10,817 nucleotides of DNA from Acetobacteraceae bacterium. Lineage in GTDB: Bacteria; Pseudomonadota; Alphaproteobacteria; Acetobacterales; Acetobacteraceae. Position 1 is the stretch's first letter, and every line of letters starts with the position of its first letter. Position numbers and translations under genes: made by a program. The notes under the pieces were generated by a model, which saw only the letters and a list, made by a program, of their open reading frames with translations, was not told where the DNA came from and ran no database searches. Positions 5,759 to 10,817 of this stretch are shown here, in pieces. The DNA is taken from assembly GCA_019689515.1 (NCBI GenBank), contig JADGHI010000091.1:1-10817 (forward strand), given 5' to 3'.

Positions 5759-6634
5759 ATGCGGATTGCTCGGGATCTCGACTCGCTGCGGCGGGAGGTG
5801 GCAGCGTTGCGCGCGGCGGCGGCTAGCGCCGGACGCGGCAGCGCCCTGGCGCTGGTGCCCACGATGGGGGCGCTGCATGCCGGGCACCTCGCGCTGGTCG
5901 CGGCGGCGCGGCGGGCCGCGCCCGTGGTCGCCGCCTCGATCTTCGTCAATCCGCGGCAGTTCGGCCCGCATGAGGACCTGGCCAGCTACCCGCGCGACGA
6001 GGAGGGCGACCTCGCGAAGCTGCGCGAGGCGGGCTGCGACCTCGTCTGGATGCCGAGCGTCGAGGTGATGTACCCGCCCGGCTCGGTCACGGCGGTGGAG
6101 GTCGCGGGACCGCCGGCCGAGGGCTGGGAGGGCACGCATCGCCCCGGCCATTTCCGCGGCGTCGCCACGGTCTGCGCCAAGCTGTTCCTGCAGACCGGCG
6201 CCGCGGTCGCGCTGTTCGGCGAGAAGGACTGGCAGCAGCTCCAGGTTGTGCGGCGGATGGTCCGCGACCTCGACCTGCCGGTGCGCATCGAGCCCGTGCC
6301 GACGGTGCGCGAGGCGGACGGCCTCGCGCTCTCCTCGCGCAACCGCTTCCTGACGGCGGAGGAGCGCGCGCGGGCGCCGCGCCTCGCGGCAGAGCTGCAC
6401 AGGGCCGCGGCGGCGCTGGCGGATCGCCGGCCGGCGGCGCCGGTGCTGTCCGCGGCGGTGGAGGCGCTGACCGGGGCCGGGTTCTCGGTGGACTATTTCG
6501 CCCTCGTCGAGGCGGAGTCGCTGCGGCCGATCGAGGCGCTCGGCGACGAGCCGGCACGGCTGGTCGCGGCGGCGCGGCTCGGGCGCGTGCGGCTGCTGGA
6601 CAACATCGCCGTCCCGCCGCGCTCGGGGGGCTGA
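5759..6634 (+). CDS. panC: Pantothenate synthetase (pantoate--beta-alanine ligase)
   Basis: This 291-residue enzyme joins pantoate and beta-alanine using ATP through a pantoyl-adenylate intermediate, the last step of pantothenate (vitamin B5) synthesis before coenzyme A. All diagnostic blocks are present: PTMGALHAGHL (34-44) with the HxGH nucleotidyltransferase signature, IFVNPRQFGPHEDLASYPR (61-79), HRPGHFRGVATV (127-138), FGEKDWQQL (153-161) and READGLALSSRN (184-195), which holds the KMSKS-equivalent loop. Length is typical of the family. The ATG at 5759 puts the first motif at the usual distance from the N-terminus. panB and panD are not in the window. A hairpin lies directly upstream, and a uracil-DNA glycosylase gene starts 7 bp after the stop, so the two are probably cotranscribed. 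Confidence 0.97.
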   Translation: MRIARDLDSLRREVAALRAAAASAGRGSALALVPTMGALHAGHLALVAAARRAAPVVAASIFVNPRQFGPHEDLASYPRDEEGDLAKLREAGCDLVWMPSVEVMYPPGSVTAVEVAGPPAEGWEGTHRPGHFRGVATVCAKLFLQTGAAVALFGEKDWQQLQVVRRMVRDLDLPVRIEPVPTVREADGLALSSRNRFLTAEERARAPRLAAELHRAAAALADRRPAAPVLSAAVEALTGAGFSVDYFALVEAESLRPIEALGDEPARLVAAARLGRVRLLDNIAVPPRSGG

Positions 6635-6641
6635 GGCGGCG

Positions 6642-7469
6642 GTGGCGCGCAGGCCAGGAACGCCCTCGGCGGCGGTCGCTCCGCCGATCCGATCCCACGA
6701 CGAGGAGGAGGCGCGGGAGCCGGACCCTGCGCCGGTCGCCGCCGCGCTGCTGGACGCGGCCCGCACCCTCTCCGGCGCGCTTGCTGCGCTCGAATTCGCG
6801 CCGCCGGTCGCGCATGTGTACGACCCGCTGCGCTACGCCTGGGCATCCTACGAGCAGTACGTCAGCCGCTACGGGGCGACGCGCAAGCGCGTGGTGCTGC
6901 TCGGCATGAATCCGGGCCCGTTCGGCATGATGCAGACCGGTGTGCCCTTCGGCGAGGTCGCGGCGGTGCGCGACTGGATGGGCATCCGCGCGCCCATCGT
7001 GCCGCCCGACCGCCAGCATCCGAAGCGGCCGATCGAGGGCTTCGCCTGCCCGCGCTCGGAGGTGAGCGGGCGCAGGCTGTGGGGCTGGGCAGCCGAGCGC
7101 TTCGGGACAGCAGAGGCGTTCTTCGCCGAGTGGTTCGTGCTCAACTACTGCCCGCTCGTCTTCCTCGAGGGGTCGGGGCGCAACCTCACGCCGGACCGGC
7201 TGCCTGCCGCCGAGCTCAAGGCGGTGCAGGAGGCCTGTGACCGTCACCTCGCCGCGGCGCTGTCGGCCTTGGCGCCGCAATGGGCGATCGGCGTCGGCGG
7301 CTTCGCCGAGAAGCGGTTGCGGGCGGTGCTGACGGCGGGCCAGGTCGCGCGAACGGTCAGGGTCGGGCAGATCCTACACCCCAGCCCGGCCAGCCCGGCG
7401 GCCAATCGCGGCTGGGCGGAGGCCGTGGACACGACGCTCGCGGCGCTCGGCGTCATGGCGAAGCCGTAG
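6642..7469 (+). CDS. SMUG1-type single-strand-selective uracil-DNA glycosylase
   Basis: This 275-residue protein should excise uracil (and possibly 5-hydroxymethyluracil) from DNA as the first step of base-excision repair. The SMUG1-type active-site block is GMNPGPFGMMQTGVPFGEV (88-106), with Asn90 where human SMUG1 has its catalytic asparagine; SEVSGRRLW (139-147) and NYCPL (168-172) follow. The second active-site motif is HPSPASPAANRGW (246-258), with His246 as the leaving-group-stabilising histidine. About 35 charged and Ala/Pro-rich residues precede the domain and are probably disordered. The start is GTG at 6642, 7 bp after the panC stop; a shorter protein starting further in cannot be excluded because no strong ribosome site is seen. 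SMUG1-like enzymes are scattered in bacteria, so this one may have been acquired horizontally, though composition matches its neighbours. Confidence 0.92.
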   Translation: MARRPGTPSAAVAPPIRSHDEEEAREPDPAPVAAALLDAARTLSGALAALEFAPPVAHVYDPLRYAWASYEQYVSRYGATRKRVVLLGMNPGPFGMMQTGVPFGEVAAVRDWMGIRAPIVPPDRQHPKRPIEGFACPRSEVSGRRLWGWAAERFGTAEAFFAEWFVLNYCPLVFLEGSGRNLTPDRLPAAELKAVQEACDRHLAAALSALAPQWAIGVGGFAEKRLRAVLTAGQVARTVRVGQILHPSPASPAANRGWAEAVDTTLAALGVMAKP

Positions 7470-7480
7470 CGCGGCGCGCC

Positions 7481-7525
7481 GGTCCGCCAGGCCTGATCGG
7501 CCCTCACAGGCCGCTGAGGCGGACC
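7481..7525. terminator. Two-part stem-loop between the glycosylase and hydrolase genes
   Basis: GGTCCGCC (7481-7488) pairs with GGCGGACC (7518-7525). Inside it GGCCTG (7490-7495) pairs with CAGGCC (7507-7512), leaving a 1/5-nt internal loop and an 11-nt apical loop. It starts 12 nt after the glycosylase stop and lies 82 bp before the next ATG. It may be a terminator without a U-run or a leader structure for the next gene. The remaining spacer to 7606 shows no gene and no convincing promoter. Confidence 0.4.
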
Positions 7526-7606
7526 AGACCGGCCCATGCGCCGCCGCCGGCCGGCCAGGCGCCGTGCTGGACGAGGGAGCCCGCACGGCTCACCCTGCGG
7601 GTCGCC

Positions 7607-8476
7607 ATGCCGAACTGGACCGTCGCCTCCGAGACCGGGCGGCTCGCCGAGGTGCTGGTCTGCCCGCCGGACCACTACCGGTGGCTCCCGACCAACGCCG
7701 TCGCGCGCCGCAGCCTGGCGGAAGGGCACCAGCCCGATCGCGCCGCGCTCGCCGCGCAGCACGCGGAGCTGTGCGACGCGCTGTCGCAGGCCGGCGTCGC
7801 GGTGCACCGGCTGCCGCCGCAGCCCCACCTGCCCTACATGGTCTACACGCGCGATTCGGTCGTGGTGACGCATCGCGGCCCGGTGCTCTGCCAGCTCGAA
7901 CGCCCGCAGCGGCGCGGCGAATACGCGCATTTGCTGGCCTTTCACGCGGAACACGGCGCGGCGATGTGGCGCCTGCCCTCGGCCGGCACGCTGGAGGGTG
8001 GCGACGTCCACATCATCCGGCCCGGCCTCGCCGTGGTCGGCGCTTCCGGCGGCCGCACCGACCTCGCCGGGGCGGAACAGTTCGCCGGCTGGCTGCGCGC
8101 GGAGGGGTGGGAGGTGCGCATCGAGCCCTTCGACGAGCACTTCCTCCACCTCGACCTGCTGTTCTGCATGGCCGCGCCCGGCCTCGCCGTCGCCTGCACC
8201 GAGGTGCTGCCGGACGACTTTCTCGCCTGGCTGCGCGGGAAGGCGATCCGCGTCCTGCCCACCACCTACCGGGAGGCCATGGCTCTCGCCGGCAACGTCC
8301 TTTCCCTCGGCGCGGGGCGCGTGGTATCGGCCCGCGCCAGCACCCGCCTCAACGCCGCGCTGCGCGCCGAAGGGCTTGAGGTCCTCGACCCCGACCTCTC
8401 GCTGTTCACCGCGGGCGGCGGCGGCCCGCACTGCCTCACCTGCCCGCTGCGGCGGGAGGAGCCCGACGCCGGATGA
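7607..8476 (+). CDS. Dimethylarginine dimethylaminohydrolase/arginine deiminase-like enzyme
   Basis: This 289-residue protein belongs to the guanidine-modifying pentein superfamily (arginine deiminase, DDAH, amidinotransferases), which attack a guanidinium carbon with a cysteine. Candidate active-site residues appear in the usual order: Asp83 in YTRDSVVV, Glu130 and Asp133 in TLEGGDVHI, His181 in HLDLLFCM, and nucleophile Cys276 in GGGGPHCLTCPL. Length fits DDAH (about 250-290) better than full arginine deiminase (about 400). A likely reaction is hydrolysis of a methylated or free arginine derivative to citrulline and an amine, but superfamily members differ in substrate. The ATG at 7607 has only a weak ribosome site; a GAGGGAG stretch about 30 nt upstream hints that a non-ATG start could exist. 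Its stop overlaps the FAD-enzyme start in ATGA, so the two are coupled. Confidence 0.85.
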   Translation: MPNWTVASETGRLAEVLVCPPDHYRWLPTNAVARRSLAEGHQPDRAALAAQHAELCDALSQAGVAVHRLPPQPHLPYMVYTRDSVVVTHRGPVLCQLERPQRRGEYAHLLAFHAEHGAAMWRLPSAGTLEGGDVHIIRPGLAVVGASGGRTDLAGAEQFAGWLRAEGWEVRIEPFDEHFLHLDLLFCMAAPGLAVACTEVLPDDFLAWLRGKAIRVLPTTYREAMALAGNVLSLGAGRVVSARASTRLNAALRAEGLEVLDPDLSLFTAGGGGPHCLTCPLRREEPDAG

Positions 8477-9873
8477 GCACAACCGCTGCCCCCGTCCGCC
8501 CCACCGACGCCGTGATCCCGGCGCTGCGCGCGCTGCTCGGCGAGCGCCTGTCCACCAACGAGACGGTGCGCGCCCAGCACAGCCGCGGCGAGGACACGAC
8601 CACGCCCCACCTCCCCGACGCCGTCGCCTTCGCTGAGACGACGGAGGAGGTGAGCCGCATCCTCGCCCTCTGCCACCAGCACGACGTGCCGGTCGTGGCC
8701 TTCGGCGCCGGCACCTCGCTCGAGGGCCATGTCACCCCGGTGCGCGGCGGGATCTCGCTCGACCTCTCGCGCATGACCGCCGTGCTGGAGGTCAACGCCG
8801 AGGACATGGACTGCCTGGTCGAGCCCGGCGTGACGCGCCAGCAGCTCAACGACTACCTGCGCGACCAGGGGCTGTTCTTCCCGGTGGACCCGGGCAGCCA
8901 CTGCACCATCGGCGGCATGTGCGCGACGCGCGCGAGCGGCACCAACGCGGTGCGCTACGGCACGATCCGCGAGAACGTGCTGGGGCTGGAGGTGGTGCTC
9001 GCCGACGGGCGCGTGATCCAGACCGGCGGGCGCACGCGCAAGGCGGCGAACGGCTACGACCTGACGCGGCTGTTCATCGGCTCGGAGGGCACGCTCGGCG
9101 TGATCACCAAGGTCCGGCTGCGCCTGCACGGCATCCCGGAGGCGATGAGCGCCGCGGTCTGCCAGTTCCCGACCCTCGCCGCCGCGGTCGAGACGGTGAT
9201 CACGACGATGCAGTCCGGCATCCCGGTCGCGCGGATCGAGATCCTCGACGAGGTGCAGATGGCCGCCTGCATCCGCCATTCGAAGCTCGAAGGCATGGAG
9301 GCGCTGCCGACGCTGTTCCTGGAGTTCCACGGCACCCCGGCCGGAGTGAAGGAGCAGGCCGAGGCGGTGGAGGCCATCGCGACCGAGGCCGGCGGCAGCG
9401 GCTTCGCCTGGGCGACCGACGCGGAGAGCCGCAACCGCCTCTGGCAGGCGCGCCACGACGCCTACTGGGCGGCGATCGGCCTCCGCCCCGGCGCGCGCAG
9501 CGTCACCACCGACATCTGCGTGCCGATCTCCCGCCTCGCCGAGGCGCTGCTCGGCGCGAAGCGGGACATCGAGGAGTCGGGCCTGGTCGCGCCGATCGTC
9601 GGCCATGTCGGCGACGGCAATTTCCACACCTGCATCGTCGTCGATCCGAACGATCCGGCGGAGATCGAGCGCGCCTGGGCGCTCGACAAGAAGATCGTCG
9701 CGCGGGCGCTGGCGCTCGGCGGCACCTGCTCGGGCGAGCACGGCGTCGGCCTCGGCAAGCGCGAGTTCCTGGAGCAGGAGCACGGGCCGGAGGCGCTCGC
9801 CGTGATGCGCAGCCTCAAGGCGACGCTCGACCCGAAGGGCATCCTCAACCCGGGCAAGATGTTCCGGAACTGA
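8473..9873 (+). CDS. FAD-linked 2-hydroxyacid dehydrogenase (GlcD / D-lactate dehydrogenase type)
   Basis: This 466-residue flavoenzyme of the VAO/PCMH family should oxidise a D-2-hydroxyacid such as D-lactate or glycolate and pass electrons to a quinone or cytochrome. The N-terminal FAD domain includes VPVVAFGAGTSLEGH (72-86), DPGSHCTIGGMCATRASGTNAVRYG (139-163) and FIGSEGTLGVIT (201-212). The C-terminal FAD-linked oxidase domain has GHVGDGNFH (377-385) and GEHGVG (421-426), whose histidines and glutamate bind metal and substrate. It ends in LDPKGILNPGKMF, as typical of the family. The single-polypeptide form resembles D-lactate dehydrogenase (LDHD/Dld-like); no glcE or glcF follows, so glycolate oxidase is less likely. 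There is no signal peptide. The ATG at 8473 overlaps the hydrolase stop by 4 bp, and a transporter gene follows after 13 bp. Confidence 0.93.
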   Translation: MSTTAAPVRPTDAVIPALRALLGERLSTNETVRAQHSRGEDTTTPHLPDAVAFAETTEEVSRILALCHQHDVPVVAFGAGTSLEGHVTPVRGGISLDLSRMTAVLEVNAEDMDCLVEPGVTRQQLNDYLRDQGLFFPVDPGSHCTIGGMCATRASGTNAVRYGTIRENVLGLEVVLADGRVIQTGGRTRKAANGYDLTRLFIGSEGTLGVITKVRLRLHGIPEAMSAAVCQFPTLAAAVETVITTMQSGIPVARIEILDEVQMAACIRHSKLEGMEALPTLFLEFHGTPAGVKEQAEAVEAIATEAGGSGFAWATDAESRNRLWQARHDAYWAAIGLRPGARSVTTDICVPISRLAEALLGAKRDIEESGLVAPIVGHVGDGNFHTCIVVDPNDPAEIERAWALDKKIVARALALGGTCSGEHGVGLGKREFLEQEHGPEALAVMRSLKATLDPKGILNPGKMFRN

Positions 9874-9886
9874 GCGCGCGCCGAGC

Positions 9887-10817
9887 ATGACCCCGCCCGC
9901 TTCGGCGGCAGGACCGGCGACGCACGCGCTGGCCCCCGCCATCCTCGTCCTCGCGCTCGGCCATGTGTTCTCGAACGCGGTGCGCACCCTGCCCGCGGTC
10001 GCGGCGGACGTGCTGCAGCGCGACCTCGGCATCGCCGCGGACGAGCTCGGCGCCATCACGGGCATCTTCCCTCTCGCCTTCGCCGCGACGATGGTCCCGG
10101 TCGGCGTGGCGCTCGACCGCTACGGGGTGAAGCCGGTCTCGCTGGTCCTGCTCGCGATCTCCGGCCTGGGCGCGGTGCTGGCGGCGCTCGCGCCGGGGCC
10201 GCTCGGCATGTCGCTGGCGCAGGCGGTGCTCGGGATCGGGTGCAGCGGCATGCTGATGTGCCCGATGACCTATGCGGGGAAGATGCTGAGCCCCGCGCGT
10301 TTCGGCCTGTGGTCCGGGCTGATCACGACCACCGGCAACACCGGCATGCTGCTCTCGGCGAGCCCCCTCGCCTGGCTGGTGGAGGCGAGCGGCTGGCGCG
10401 CCGGCTACTGGTCCGCCGCGGCCTTCGCGGCGCTCGCCGCCCTCCTCGTCGCCCTCATCGTGCGCGAGCCTGCGCCGCCGCGGCGCGATCCGGGCCGCGA
10501 CTCGGTCTGGGCGGATGCGCGGGAGGTGGTCGCGCTCGGCCTCTCGCGCCGGCTGCGTGCGCCGGTGGTGCTGGCGCTGGCGAGCTTCGCCGTGGTGCTC
10601 GGCGTGCGCGGCCTCTGGGGCGGGCCGTGGCTGATGGAGGTGAAGGGAATGTCCCGCATCGCCGCGGGCAACCTGCTGCTCGCCTGCACCGTCGCGATGA
10701 CCGTCGGGCCGGCCCTCGCCGGCTGGATGGCGCGGCAGGCCCCGGGATCGGTGCGGGCGCTGCTCGCGGGCGGGCACCTCGTCGCGGCGGGGCTGCTCGC
10801 GCTGCTGCTCGCGGGCG
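9887..10817 (+). CDS. Major facilitator superfamily transporter (cut by right edge)
   Basis: This open frame has no stop from the ATG at 9887 to the window end, giving 310 residues of a protein whose family usually has 400 or more. It is strongly hydrophobic with repeated membrane segments: the first around residues 16-34, the second around 56-76. The loop after it carries DRYGVK (77-82), the conserved MFS motif A between helices 2 and 3. A hydrophilic Arg/Pro-rich stretch near the middle (PAPPRRDPGRDS) is the central cytoplasmic loop between the two six-helix halves. The substrate cannot be told from sequence. It begins 13 bp after the FAD-dehydrogenase stop, so it may move the hydroxyacid or guanidino compound handled by its neighbours, but that is inference from position only. 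Confidence 0.88.
   Translation, partial: MTPPASAAGPATHALAPAILVLALGHVFSNAVRTLPAVAADVLQRDLGIAADELGAITGIFPLAFAATMVPVGVALDRYGVKPVSLVLLAISGLGAVLAALAPGPLGMSLAQAVLGIGCSGMLMCPMTYAGKMLSPARFGLWSGLITTTGNTGMLLSASPLAWLVEASGWRAGYWSAAAFAALAALLVALIVREPAPPRRDPGRDSVWADAREVVALGLSRRLRAPVVLALASFAVVLGVRGLWGGPWLMEVKGMSRIAAGNLLLACTVAMTVGPALAGWMARQAPGSVRALLAGGHLVAAGLLALLLAG

Noticed and set aside
8266..10065. Roughly 600-codon minus-strand frame opposite the FAD dehydrogenase
   Set aside because: It is a GC-driven shadow of the real plus-strand genes and shows no recognisable motif.
1..10817. Mobile elements, prophage genes, CRISPR or defence systems
   Set aside because: No transposase, integrase, regularly spaced repeat, Cas protein or toxin-antitoxin pair appears in any reading frame; the genes are housekeeping or metabolic.

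Overview
The window is an ordinary, densely packed chromosomal stretch from a very GC-rich alphaproteobacterium. The Acetobacteraceae (Roseomonas-like) are the best guess. This rests on the extreme G/C at third codon positions, the gene order histone-deacetylase-like / xseB / ispA, and a DinB polymerase carrying the N-terminal cysteine-rich extension typical of alphaproteobacteria. The lineage is an inference from protein resemblance; no rRNA or other phylogenetic marker is present. I see no tRNA, rRNA, insertion sequence, phage gene, CRISPR array or attachment site.

Layout. (1) Positions 1-1957, minus strand: a TusA-like sulfur-carrier gene, a histone-deacetylase-family amidohydrolase starting in a 4-bp overlap with it, then after 145 bp xseB and the start of ispA, which runs off the left edge. 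xseB and ispA overlap; dxs would be the expected next gene outside the window. (2) Positions 2118-4695, plus strand: a Mak-like ROK sugar kinase, a small membrane protein and a divergent DinB polymerase, joined by overlapping stop/start codons. The divergent spacer 1958-2117 holds a perfect 16-bp palindrome. (3) Positions 4789-5553, minus strand: a single HpcH/HpaI-type class II aldolase, convergent with dinB across a 12-bp-arm inverted repeat. (4) Positions 5759-7469, plus strand: panC, then 7 bp later a SMUG1-type uracil-DNA glycosylase. A compact hairpin sits just before panC. (5) Positions 7607-10817, plus strand: a dimethylarginine-dimethylaminohydrolase-like enzyme, a GlcD/D-lactate-dehydrogenase-type FAD enzyme overlapping it by 4 bp, and an MFS transporter cut by the right edge. 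A two-part stem-loop precedes this set.

Function. The content is mostly housekeeping: isoprenoid precursors (ispA), exonuclease VII (xseB), pantothenate (panC) and DNA repair or damage tolerance (dinB, uracil glycosylase). Small catabolic enzymes are added to this (ROK kinase, aldolase, guanidine-modifying hydrolase, 2-hydroxyacid dehydrogenase). No clearly novel multi-gene system is visible. The points most worth a second look are the DinB polymerase, in which the conserved nucleotide-binding YxxR arginine is replaced by proline inside a perfect GC hairpin, and several compact inverted repeats in the spacers. There is no gene-free stretch longer than about 205 bp.
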